Shown one piece after another: positions 19,586 to 28,808 of a DNA stretch of 64,000 bases. The DNA is taken from positions 1-64,000 of the forward strand of contig MPUH01000315.1 in the NCBI GenBank assembly GCA_001970955.1, written 5' to 3'. The translations under genes and the position numbers were made by a program. Numbering within the stretch: the stretch's first letter is position 1; each line of letters starts with the position of its first letter. This DNA is from Stentor coeruleus (taxonomy: Eukaryota > Ciliophora > Heterotrichea > Heterotrichida > Stentoridae). The notes beneath the pieces were generated by a model that was not told the DNA's origin, did no database searches, and was given only the letters and a program-made list of their open reading frames with translations.

Positions 19586-20569
19586 ATGAAACTAGAAAAG
19601 TATTTGAGGAAAAATCCAATCAGTCAGCATGAATTCCTAAGTCTTATGGCAGCAATTATCACTGCTATGGAAAAACATAATGTCAGCTCTTTTCCAGTGA
19701 CAAAAGACATGATCGAAGTGCATAAATCCCATGACCCAGTTGAATTCGAAATTCAATTTATAGGAACCTACGAAAACAATAGCGAAACTGAAAAAAATGA
19801 TTCAATCAACGTCAGTCACCTTGTAAACTTTATGATTGATACCCTTCTGATAAAAGTTCCATACAATAATTCTAAACTCGATGCAATAAACTCATTGCCA
19901 ATTGCCGAAGAGATCAAATCCTTACTACAGCTTTCATCTCGCCAAGGGTCAATTGTAACTCTCAAAATGTTAATGGCAAAACTCAAAGACTTAAATGAAA
20001 GATGCCAAAAATACAGAATCATGGTATTTTCTAATGAACTTCAAGTTGAAGCAAGGGATCTCGGAGCATCCAGTATGCCAAAATTCATCGGTCAATCAAG
20101 TGAAAGGAAAAGAGATAGAGAAGACCTAAAAATTTGTAACTATTGTGGATTTTTGAGTCTTGAAAATATGATTGAACTCTCTGAGTGTAAATGTTTATTC
20201 CATATAGAATGTTTTGAAAAGGCAGTTGTATCGTCAATTGAAGCTAAAGAACTTGGGGGTAGTGTTTATCAAAAAATATTATGCTCAAATAGTGAAAATC
20301 ATTTCCATCCTTATGATATGACTTTGATTGTTGAAATGGAAAAAGTTGGGTTTACAGTATCTAAACCTATTAAGGAAATGATGAAATATTATTATTTGAA
20401 CCATCTGACTAAATGTAATTTTTGCAATTGTAGAATGGATCATAAAAAAGTTGAAGTTAATAGCAAAGCCCCATATAGACTTTGTAATGCGAGATGCTCG
20501 TATTGTGGAGAAAGGTGGCATGGAGATGAAGAATGTCCTGAATATATGAAAGCGTTGAATTGGTCTTAG
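19586..20569 (+). CDS. RING/IBR (RBR-like) zinc-binding protein (327 aa)
   Basis: The C-terminal half carries two Cys/His clusters. The first is RING-like: C184-x2-C187, C201-x-C203, H206-x2-C209, then C233 and H239. The second, C277-x2-C280, C300, C304-x2-C307, H312 and C317, resembles the in-between-RING (IBR) module, with CSYCGERWHGDEECPEY close to the usual end of an IBR. RBR ubiquitin ligases continue with a catalytic RING2 bearing an active-site cysteine, but this protein stops right after the IBR. It is therefore either an incomplete RBR or a binding protein without ligase activity. The N-terminal 170 residues are helical and unrecognised. It begins with the first ATG after a long non-coding stretch and has no intron. 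Confidence 0.7.
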   Translation: MKLEKYLRKNPISQHEFLSLMAAIITAMEKHNVSSFPVTKDMIEVHKSHDPVEFEIQFIGTYENNSETEKNDSINVSHLVNFMIDTLLIKVPYNNSKLDAINSLPIAEEIKSLLQLSSRQGSIVTLKMLMAKLKDLNERCQKYRIMVFSNELQVEARDLGASSMPKFIGQSSERKRDREDLKICNYCGFLSLENMIELSECKCLFHIECFEKAVVSSIEAKELGGSVYQKILCSNSENHFHPYDMTLIVEMEKVGFTVSKPIKEMMKYYYLNHLTKCNFCNCRMDHKKVEVNSKAPYRLCNARCSYCGERWHGDEECPEYMKALNWS

Positions 20570-21258
20570 TTAATTAAAAATTAGAAGATAAATATTAATT
20601 TATAGGGAAGGTAGTTGTAGATGGGGAATTAGTCAAAGATAGTTTATTTTTTGGAGATATTTTGTTACTGAGATAGAAAAATTGTATTGGAATTTCAAGT
20701 TATGGTTAGGGATATTTAATTGGGTATTAGGAAATAAGGTTTTAATTAAAAGAAATGATATGGCTAATTCAAGAAATTAATTAATGCTAGTAGACTGATT
20801 AATTTATGTGTAAAAGATTGATTATTAATTATAAATAAGCTAAGTGTATATTGATATAGATAATATTTGTAGGATTTTTTCTTGATACGATATTTACGAG
20901 TTGAGAACTATAAAATAAATAAAAACCCTTCACATCTCGAAAAAGACAAAGACAAAATAAATATTCAAAATCAAATTGCTAATCAAAAGACAAAAAAAAT
21001 ATACTGTTAAATAAACAAATTATCAACTAAAGCAGAAAAAAAAATATTTTCAAATCATCAACAAAATCAAACGTTTTACAAGCCATAAAACAATAAAACC
21101 TTCTCACACTTCAAGAAAAAATCCATAAAAATGACTATCCCAAGTTCGTTAAGTAACTAAGCCAATCATTAAACTAATAAACTCTTTTAAAATACTAAAA
21201 AATTTCCAAACACATTATCTTTATCTTATCTTCAATATCTTATCTTATTCATAACATT
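20570..21258. other. Intergenic, strand-composition switch
   Basis: No gene is seen. The left half, the 3' flank of the RBR-like gene, is rich in G and T on the plus strand. From about 20900 the sequence turns rich in A and C up to the start of the next plus-strand gene. Confidence 0.5.
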
Positions 21259-23939
21259 CTATGCACCCAAACGCGCCAAATAAAATGTCAGAGTTCGACA
21301 CAATCTTAGTCCGTCATAGGATTCAAGGTTTGGAAGCCTGGGAAAACTTTAGAATTCCTGAAGTCAACAGTCGTGTAACTGGATCCTTTCTATACGTTTG
21401 GCATGGTAACATTCTTATGTAAAAACTATACAGGATAGCTGATCTACAGACATTTGAAGTTATTAGACATGTAGCATTAACTGGATCCAATATTGAATTT
21501 GTTGAAGTATTTGGGACATTTTGTTATGGAATTGCTTATGATAGAGAAAGTTCAATTATTAGTTCATTTAATGTTCACAGTTCAGGAATTGTCAGCTTAA
21601 GAGTTCCAGGGCAAAAAGTTATTAGCATTGAACATATTGATGTAAAAATCATATAGGCTTATTCTTATGTTGCTGGTACAGAACAAGGAATGGTTTTATG
21701 GATAGACCAAGGGAAAATTGTTTCGTCAATAAAAGCTTTGGAGCAGAGTTCATGTAGACTGATATGTCTTAAAAGTTATTATTTCGAAAATGAATTACAT
21801 ATGGCATGTGGAATGGGTAATGGTGAAGTTGTTCTAGCGAATATTAACTGTGTTAGGGATATTGTCCCAAGTCCTAAAGATAACAAAGGGAAAGTTACTG
21901 GTTTGGAAATGCTAAAATATGGAAGTAAAGACTATTTTGTAATATTTAGAGAACAGCCTGGGTCATTATCTGTTGTTAGACATTCTGATAATGAAACTGA
22001 TTATTATGAAGAATATTCGATTGATCTTGAAGAAAATGTTAGTTTGATACAAATGACTTCTTATAGATATTCCTGTTTTTTCTTACTAACTTTAAATTCA
22101 ACAACACTTAAGGTTAGTTTTTATAATGGGACTGGGAATTTGTTTACTATATATCAAAATGATATCTTGAAAGAAGATATTAAGAATGTTGTAACTTTTG
22201 CTATACCAGAAAGTAGTATGTTTTATTATACTAAAGAGTTTGGGTGTGATTTGTGTATGGTTAGTAGTGGGGGAAGTGAAATTCAAGTGATGAGTTTGAC
22301 TGATTCTAAAGAGGAAATGTTGGGTGAGGAAATTGAAAACAATTGTAGAGAAAGGTCGATATGGCAGATACCAGAATTACAGACTAGGGTTATAAGAGAG
22401 TTGACTGGTTTAACTGATTTTCATAGCGAATATTATGAAGAAGACCTTAAGATTATAGATTTACTTGTGAACTTGCGCAAGGGTAGCATAATTTGTGACT
22501 TTATTTTACGTAAATCTGGGAACAACTACGTCTTACCAGCTGAATTCGCAAAACTTGTCGATATTTGGGTTAAAAAAGAAGTTTATAAACAACAAAAATA
22601 CATTGACTCAGAAATCCTCCCTCAAGTCATCCAAGCTGAAACCCATGACCTTGAAAACCTATACACCCACATTCAGATTTTTCTTGGCACGCTTTATGAA
22701 ATTCATTATATTGCGCTCTCTTTAGAAAAACGTTTAATGAGCAAAGGAGCCGAAAGTCAATCAAATCATCTGATTTTCAAAATTAAAGTTATTTCCTGGC
22801 TTATCACAAACAATTTACTCGATGTTTTCAATGATAGAAACTGGTCTTTTCAACGAGATTACATAAACAAAGTCTGTCTTAATTCCCAATGCCAATATTC
22901 TGATCTAGCTATCCAAGGTATCCTTCTTGATTATTTATCCTTATCTTTTCCTCAAGATTTATCAGAAATCCTTAAAGATCCTTTAAATAAAGAAAAGCTT
23001 TTAATCCTCCTCGAGACTTTAGATGAAGAAAAATTCACGCAAATATTTCTGTATTTTTTATTAGATCTTGAAGAAGATATGCTTGAACTAAAAAACATTC
23101 ATGGAAATTTTATAAATGATTTCTTTGTCTCTTGGGAACTTGCTAATTATATAAGAGGAATCTGGTCTTTAGATATGTTATCTAATATCCGCATAGCCGA
23201 TATGAGTGAGACTAATGAGAAATTCCAAATCCATGCGAAAAATGCTTTATAGTAATAAATAATCAGCGAATTGACTAAAGTTACCCATAAACTTAGTAAT
23301 AATGAGAAACTTATGATCATGCAGTATTTCAATGTCCATAAAGCTATTGAGCAAACCATGCATTGGATTGTTTCTTGTAATTTAGATTGGACTGATTCTA
23401 CTACTATACAAAAAACCATAGGGATTTTCTTTGATGGAGATAAAGAACTTGATTCAAATAACAGTTGGATACAAGCTTATACTTTGATTAATATAATAAA
23501 CCCTGAAAAAGCAAATATTCCTGAACTTATGCGTGGGTTTATAGATTTACTTATGCTTGGGCAGAAAGCTAAAAAAAATATAGTTGAACTTTGCTTTTGT
23601 CCTGAACTTAAACAACATTTTTTCAATAGTTTACCAATACATGATGAAGTAAGGTTTTTTACATTGATCAATAATAAAATGTATAAAAAAGCTTTTGCAG
23701 AATCAGAATATGATTTTAGGTTTTCAAATAATGCGGAAAGATATTTAGCGTTAAGAAATGCTTTTAAAGAACTTTTGAAAAGTGAAATTGATATGCCGAA
23801 TAGTTTCACTTTAGTTAATGTTAAAACTACTGATGGGAGACAAGGGTTTAGTAGTGGGCAAAGGAATTCGAATAGTAAAAATTTAGAGAGCTCACAAAGC
23901 TTTTCGCTTATGAAACCAATGACTTTGTTTAGAAGTTAG
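21259..23939 (+). CDS. Four-exon protein with beta-propeller-like N-part and helical C-part (about 880 aa)
   Basis: The exons are 21259-21418, 21434-21641, 21657-23251 and 23267-23939, joined across three 15-nt introns that each keep the frame. The first 270 residues have the spacing of WD-like blades (SYVAGTEQGMVLWIDQG, LHMACGMGNGEVVL). The rest is helical, ending with a Ser-rich tail (SSQSFSLMKPMTLFRS). The layout of a propeller followed by a helical solenoid recalls nucleoporins such as ELYS or coat proteins, but no signature is decisive. The start is a problem: the ATGs at 21259 and 21283 are out of frame with the rest of exon 1, and the slip falls in the dinucleotide run acacaca near 21296-21303. 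A 2-nt sequencing error there is the simplest explanation. Exon structure is well supported; function is not. Confidence 0.75.
21419..21433 (+). other. 15-nt intron (gtaaaaactatacag)
   Basis: Removing these 15 nt deletes an in-frame stop and joins ...GNIL-M to IADLQTFEVIRH in one frame. Confidence 0.9.
21642..21656 (+). other. 15-nt intron (gtaaaaatcatatag)
   Basis: Contains an in-frame TAG. Its removal joins ...ISIEHID to AYSYVAGTEQG without a frame change. Confidence 0.9.
23252..23266 (+). other. 15-nt intron (gtaataaataatcag)
   Basis: Splits a TAC codon. Its removal joins ...HAKNALY to ELTKVTHKLSNN and removes the stop that would otherwise end the frame. Confidence 0.92.
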
Positions 23940-24373
23940 TAGATTATTATATAAGCTAGTAAGTATTTTGGTTTATTTTATGGAATATTGTTCCTGGGTT
24001 TTTTAATTTATGATGATTATTAGTCTAGTAACTAGAGTTTGATTTTTATAAGATATAATAGAAAACATCTGGGATTTATCTATGGTTGTTTTTATATAAA
24101 GAAAGTCTTACTCTAATTAATATTGGTTTAAAAAAAAAAATATTATGAGTTATGATAATAAGGGTAACAAAAAGGCAACAGTTTTCTTATTATCTAATTA
24201 TCCCAAAATATTGTAAATAAACATATTCCCTATTGTTTATAAAAATAACCCATTAGTTTAAAATAATCATTGGGGAAATTTAACTAAAACATATAGACCA
24301 AAATACTAAAAATCAAAATTAGTATAATAATAATCATCATCATTTAATAATAAATCTTAAGTAATTTATAAAA
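23940..24373. other. Intergenic between convergent genes
   Basis: This is the 3' flank of both neighbours. It is AT-rich, G/T-rich in the left half and A/C-rich in the right half. No coding frame or RNA gene is seen. Confidence 0.5.
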
Positions 24374-27001
24374 CTATTCTAATCTACTGACCTTTTCCGG
24401 CTCTTCCATCTCTGGTAAATCTTTCCTCGGTAATTCCATCTCAATTTCCTCCTCGAAAATCTTTTTAATAGTCTGTGTGATGACTTTCATCATTTTATTA
24501 AAAAGAAGCACAACCTGCGAGCCTGGGAAGTCTATTTCTTTATGTAAACTATCAAAACTTTTTCTTTGTAAAGCTAAAGCAATAAAAATCGATTTCTGCA
24601 GTTTCGAAAACCCAAGAGACAAATTCTTAGAAAAGTACAACTGGGCAATACCAGGAAGAAGATCAAGTATAAGATGATAATCAATCATTTTTTTACAAAA
24701 AGCTTCTAATCTTTTCAAATCATATAAGCTTATATATTTTTCCAATGTTTTAACCGAGCAGTTTTTTCCTTCTTCTGGAGCTAAAATGTCAAGTACCATA
24801 CTTGTAGGCAAGTTTCCGAACTCAAAACTTAACAAATTGATGAACCTCCTTCTAAAATCATTAAAAAATGTGCTAAAATCCACATTACTAATACTTTTAA
24901 GCATAATTGCAGAGTACTCTCCTGTTATATCTGAAGTTTTTTGCTTAACAAACACAAGTTTAAAAGCGCTTTTACTCCAAAAATTATGTAACTGTGGGTT
25001 TAATCCATATGCTACTGCTAAATAATCAACATCAGGAGGTTTTGTCTCAGAAAGTTTCTGTAATAAAGGTTTAACATTTTCTCTTGGTTTTATATCATCA
25101 TTATCTTCTATAACAGGTACTTCTGTTTGAGGTTTTTCTTCAATAAACAGTTCTTTAGCGAAATATTTCTCAAGTTCTTGTAATGCTTTATTCCCATAGC
25201 CCATTCCTTGAAGATCAGGATGAGTAGCTATTCTTATAATCCTAGCCCCAGTAAGTTCAGGAAATGATGTTTCTTGGAAATATTCAGCAACAGTCCATGG
25301 AACCATATCGCCTGTACCTCCAAAACCTTTAGCTAACTGAGCTTTAGCTTTTTCTCTATTGATTTTCCCTTCAAGGCCGACTTGGATTGCACATAAAACA
25401 TCAGGTAAACTATTAGTCTGGCTTTCAATCGGTCCTAAAAGAACAAAAATCATATGAGAAGGGGCGTCTGAGAGCATTTGTAAGTCATTAGGAGTGTTTC
25501 TGTAATGAGAAGAAACAAAAAGAGACATCATTCTATGGAGAAAAAGCTCAGAAGCTCTATGGAATGAAAATAACGTATCACGATTCACTAAATACAACGA
25601 GCATTGTGAAGGATGGGCTGGGGAACCAGAAACCTTATATGGTATTGTCGCTTCTAAACACAATAAATCGCTTAACCATTTTTCTATAGGATCCGCATTA
25701 CCATATCGTATTGGTTCATTCATTTTGATTTGTTTAAGGTTCCTATCTTGAAGGTTATTAAGAAGTTTTAAAGATAAAGCACGACCTGTACCTTCATAAC
25801 CATGAACTGTTGATGATATAAGTACTGGATAAGAGTTAATCATACTTCTGACAAATGGTAAAGGAATTGCTGCAGCTTCATCTATAACTAAAAGATCACA
25901 ATGTATATTTGTTGTATTTACTAAAATATATGTGATTTGTTGTTTATGGGTTTTGTATATACTTATACTGATTATAGATTTCCCAATATTTTTACCTCCA
26001 CGATGGATTTCAAAGTCAGTATGTTCTTGATATCCTAAACATTTAAGTCCTCGAAGAATAAAATCAAAAAGTGCTTTTAAGTTTTCAGGACTTGGAGCTG
26101 TAACCATAATGTTTGAATATCCTTGGGATACAGCTCCAGCAATAACTAAACCTAAAGCAGCTGATTTTCCTCTTCCTCTAGGCGCAGTAACTGCAAAAGT
26201 GCAAATATTTTTATCGATTAAACTAGCCATAACCTGCATAATAACATTGCTTTGATCTACTGTCCTACAAATCCCCAACAAATTGCCAACAGGAAAAGTA
26301 TTTTTAAGTGACTCTTTCAAATTTTCCAAATCCAAATCTTTCCCAATCTCAGCAATAGGTTCTATAGCCTGACTTGACATTTTTAATACATTAAACTCAT
26401 CATCAATAATCAAACATGACTTATTCACAGTTAAAGATAATAAAAACCTTTCATTAAATCTTGGGTCAACTGTTGTATGTGATGGTGTTCTATATCTACT
26501 ATGAACATCCATTGCTATTGAATATAATTGTTTAAGATTTGTCATGTTTTTTAATAAAACAATGATTATTCCCCCTCCTTCAACACCTTCTATTGTCTTA
26601 CATAATAAATTTGGAGTTAAAGCTTCAAAATCTTGTAAAATACACATACTGTATGTGTTACCTAATATTTTATATGAATCTTTATAGTAACAGAATCTAA
26701 TGTTTGTTGAGGATATGAAAAGATCGAATGGATCGTCAACTTCTTGGTCCCAGTTTCCTCGTTGTTGAAGCTTTTTTATTTGTTTCATGCGCTTTTTCTT
26801 GTGGGAACTGAACCCGAGGTCTTCTTTATAACACCACAGGATGGATGCTTTGGATTTCATGTCAGCTTTTGATAAGAGCATGAAGAAATCTGCGACACGA
26901 TCACGGCCCTTATCGCCTACTATGAAAAACATGCTACGATGATTAAGTTTGACAGAGTTCTCAACTAATGTTGTGATACGACTGTCTATCTTAATCTTCA
27001 T
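24374..27001 (-). CDS. NAT10: RNA cytidine acetyltransferase, NAT10/Kre33 family (875 aa)
   Basis: NAT10 makes N4-acetylcytidine in 18S rRNA and some tRNAs and is needed for small-subunit assembly in the nucleolus. The N-terminus reads MKIKIDSRITTLVENSVKLN with FFIVGDKGRD soon after, as in the family. The helicase-like module has the P-loop APRGRGKSAALG near residue 272 and VIDEAAAIPLP near 370. The GNAT acetyltransferase core contains RIATHPDLQGMGYGNKAL near residue 590-608, the acetyl-CoA-binding loop. Helical tRNA-binding-like segments follow (SFEFGNLPTSMVLDIL). At 875 aa it is shorter than human (about 1,025) and yeast (about 1,056), mainly by lacking the long basic C-terminal tail. There are no introns. 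Confidence 0.96.
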   Translation of the reverse strand: MKIKIDSRITTLVENSVKLNHRSMFFIVGDKGRDRVADFFMLLSKADMKSKASILWCYKEDLGFSSHKKKRMKQIKKLQQRGNWDQEVDDPFDLFISSTNIRFCYYKDSYKILGNTYSMCILQDFEALTPNLLCKTIEGVEGGGIIIVLLKNMTNLKQLYSIAMDVHSRYRTPSHTTVDPRFNERFLLSLTVNKSCLIIDDEFNVLKMSSQAIEPIAEIGKDLDLENLKESLKNTFPVGNLLGICRTVDQSNVIMQVMASLIDKNICTFAVTAPRGRGKSAALGLVIAGAVSQGYSNIMVTAPSPENLKALFDFILRGLKCLGYQEHTDFEIHRGGKNIGKSIISISIYKTHKQQITYILVNTTNIHCDLLVIDEAAAIPLPFVRSMINSYPVLISSTVHGYEGTGRALSLKLLNNLQDRNLKQIKMNEPIRYGNADPIEKWLSDLLCLEATIPYKVSGSPAHPSQCSLYLVNRDTLFSFHRASELFLHRMMSLFVSSHYRNTPNDLQMLSDAPSHMIFVLLGPIESQTNSLPDVLCAIQVGLEGKINREKAKAQLAKGFGGTGDMVPWTVAEYFQETSFPELTGARIIRIATHPDLQGMGYGNKALQELEKYFAKELFIEEKPQTEVPVIEDNDDIKPRENVKPLLQKLSETKPPDVDYLAVAYGLNPQLHNFWSKSAFKLVFVKQKTSDITGEYSAIMLKSISNVDFSTFFNDFRRRFINLLSFEFGNLPTSMVLDILAPEEGKNCSVKTLEKYISLYDLKRLEAFCKKMIDYHLILDLLPGIAQLYFSKNLSLGFSKLQKSIFIALALQRKSFDSLHKEIDFPGSQVVLLFNKMMKVITQTIKKIFEEEIEMELPRKDLPEMEEPEKVSRLE

Positions 27002-27184
27002 TTATATTGGGTTAAATAATGGATACTTCAGGTTTTCAATGTGATCTTTTAAACAATTCTGCTTTAAAAATCCTTCAGAGTTTTAGATGCTTTAAATCAC
27101 ATTAAAATTTCAACATCCACATAATCCTCTCTAAAATCCTATTTTCATACAAAATTTTCTCAGAATTTCTAATTAATAAATAAA

Positions 27185-27502
27185 CTAAGCATCAAGTTTC
27201 GCTTGCACAAACTTCCTGACAATCTCCAAATACTTCAAATCATTATGAGGCATCTGACCAAGCATAATCTGATACAAATCAAGTGTTTCCTGATCAAGTA
27301 CTTCCTGATGGAACTGTATAAGCTCATCTCTGTTCATTTTTTGGACATTATTCTCAGCCCATTCCTTCAGTAAATATTCAGTCTCTTTAGTCCCAGTCCT
27401 CGAACACCTATAAATGACCATTTTCCTCATATCATCAACCTTTTCAGGATACACTGGGGGGAATTTCAGCTTACTAGCTTGATTAAAAAACCTTCTCAGC
27501 AT
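27185..27502 (-). CDS. SDHAF2: Succinate dehydrogenase assembly factor 2 (105 aa)
   Basis: SDHAF2/Sdh5 (SdhE in bacteria) helps attach FAD covalently to the flavoprotein subunit of succinate dehydrogenase in the mitochondrial matrix. The family fold of five short helices fits. The conserved 'R.SR.RG..E.D.LL..F' motif appears as YRCSRTGTKETEYLLKEWAE, and the acidic Q..FL...D.D.Y..~.G motif as HQEVLDQETLDLYQIMLGQ. The basic, hydrophobic start (MLRRFFNQASKLKF) could be a short mitochondrial presequence. The usual second Gly-rich RG is only partly kept. It lies 18 nt from the stop of the next minus-strand gene. Confidence 0.85.
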   Translation of the reverse strand: MLRRFFNQASKLKFPPVYPEKVDDMRKMVIYRCSRTGTKETEYLLKEWAENNVQKMNRDELIQFHQEVLDQETLDLYQIMLGQMPHNDLKYLEIVRKFVQAKLDA

Positions 27503-27520
27503 TTTTTATTATTCTTATTA

Positions 27521-28216
27521 CTAAACTTTAACCTCAATTTCCACTTTTTTCTTCCCCCCAATAGCAAAAGCCTTCATTCTTAATCTAGAAGGGTAAAGTA
27601 AATCCTTGATATTCTCATTCTCAAACATAGTGACAAAATCATTTAATTTTATATCAATATTAGAATCTTTTATAAGCAAATTTTCATAGTAATCATAAAG
27701 CTCGGGTTTATATTTTTTAAGCTTGTGACAGTATTTTTTCAATAAACTACTATCGCTCAGACAAGCTTTTGCTGTTTTCGGTATATGCATAAGGGCTATT
27801 TCTATAATATTTCTAATCATAACCCTAATTTCTTTTGGGTCTAAAGTATCAGTGATCTCAATATCGTAATTTAAGAATAAAATTTGGATTTTATCTTCAA
27901 GGCTTCCTTTTCCTAACATTATCCCTAAAGAAGACATTGCTCGTTTATCGTAAAGTTCATCTTGGATGAAATTTTCAAACATAAGCTTGACATTTGAAGG
28001 CTTATTAATACTTTCTGCTATGTTTATATTCAACTCTTCCATGACAGTGAGAAATTGCTTCTGTGTAAGTTTGAAATTCTTGGAATGCTTATAGAAATAG
28101 TTGTCGAAATCACGGATTTTGATTGAACCAAAGTTTAGAGATTCTTCAAAGTCTTGGACTAGCGACTCTTCGTTACTGTATTTAAAGCCATGTGTGCAAC
28201 CCATTATTATAACCAT
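27521..28216 (-). CDS. EF-hand-like protein with probable N-terminal lipid anchor (231 aa; start likely 28204)
   Basis: Two start codons are possible. The upstream one gives MVIIMGCTHGF; the next in-frame ATG at 28204 gives MGCTHGFKYSN, in which Gly2-Cys3 is the classic pair for myristoylation plus palmitoylation. The second start is therefore preferred (227 aa). The body is helical with the rhythm of degenerate EF-hands, for example around FKLTQKQFLTVMEELNINIA, DKIQILFLNYDIEITDTLDP and LLIKDSNIDIKLNDFVTMFE. Calcium-binding loops are imperfect, so it may not bind calcium. Many ciliate calcium-sensor relatives look like this. It probably sits on the inner face of a membrane. Family call is moderate. 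Confidence 0.65.
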   Translation of the reverse strand: MVIIMGCTHGFKYSNEESLVQDFEESLNFGSIKIRDFDNYFYKHSKNFKLTQKQFLTVMEELNINIAESINKPSNVKLMFENFIQDELYDKRAMSSLGIMLGKGSLEDKIQILFLNYDIEITDTLDPKEIRVMIRNIIEIALMHIPKTAKACLSDSSLLKKYCHKLKKYKPELYDYYENLLIKDSNIDIKLNDFVTMFENENIKDLLYPSRLRMKAFAIGGKKKVEIEVKV

Positions 28217-28808
28217 TGCTTTGATTAAATCAAAGATGAAGGTAGGGTTTTTTAGAAGAATATGGTAAAAGATTAGAGTTGGAAGTGGTTAGGATGCTTT
28301 TTTTAAGGAAGTTTGTTGGGAAATATAGTTTTATTATGTTGTAAGAATTAAGAAAGAAGGTTTTTATGTGAAGATTGCTTTAGAGTTAAGAAATTATATG
28401 TTTTTTGATATATAATGAAAATTATTTACTGTTTAAAACTGGCTTAAAGGCTTTAATAACAAGCTGATATCAAGGCAATTACTGATAACTTAAAAATCAA
28501 ATACCAATAAAATTTTATTATAAATAACTAAAACTCTTAGCATATTTAACATCAGAATAAAAATAATAAGTAGAAATAAATAATAAAAAATGCATGATGA
28601 TATATATCTTATAAACACATAAATCAAATAATATATAAACAAATCTTATCATAATCCAACCAAAAATTCCTGAAAATAATAATTTGATCATATTTTTAAA
28701 TCTAAAAAATAATTCAACCCTAATAATTAAAACACTCAAAAAAAATCTCAACCCTTTCATTAAAACCATAAATTCAATCAAGATTTTTTTTTTAAATCTT
28801 TAAACTAC
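28217..28808. other. Intergenic, no feature seen
   Basis: 5' flank of the EF-hand-like gene and 3' flank of the SLC44-like gene. A hydrophobic 87-codon frame on the minus strand at 28518-28781 mirrors A/C-rich intergenic DNA and is not believed to be a gene. Confidence 0.5.

Noticed and set aside
28518-28781. An 87-codon hydrophobic minus-strand frame
   Set aside because: It mirrors A/C-rich intergenic DNA, and its Phe/Ile/Leu-rich content is what such DNA gives by chance.
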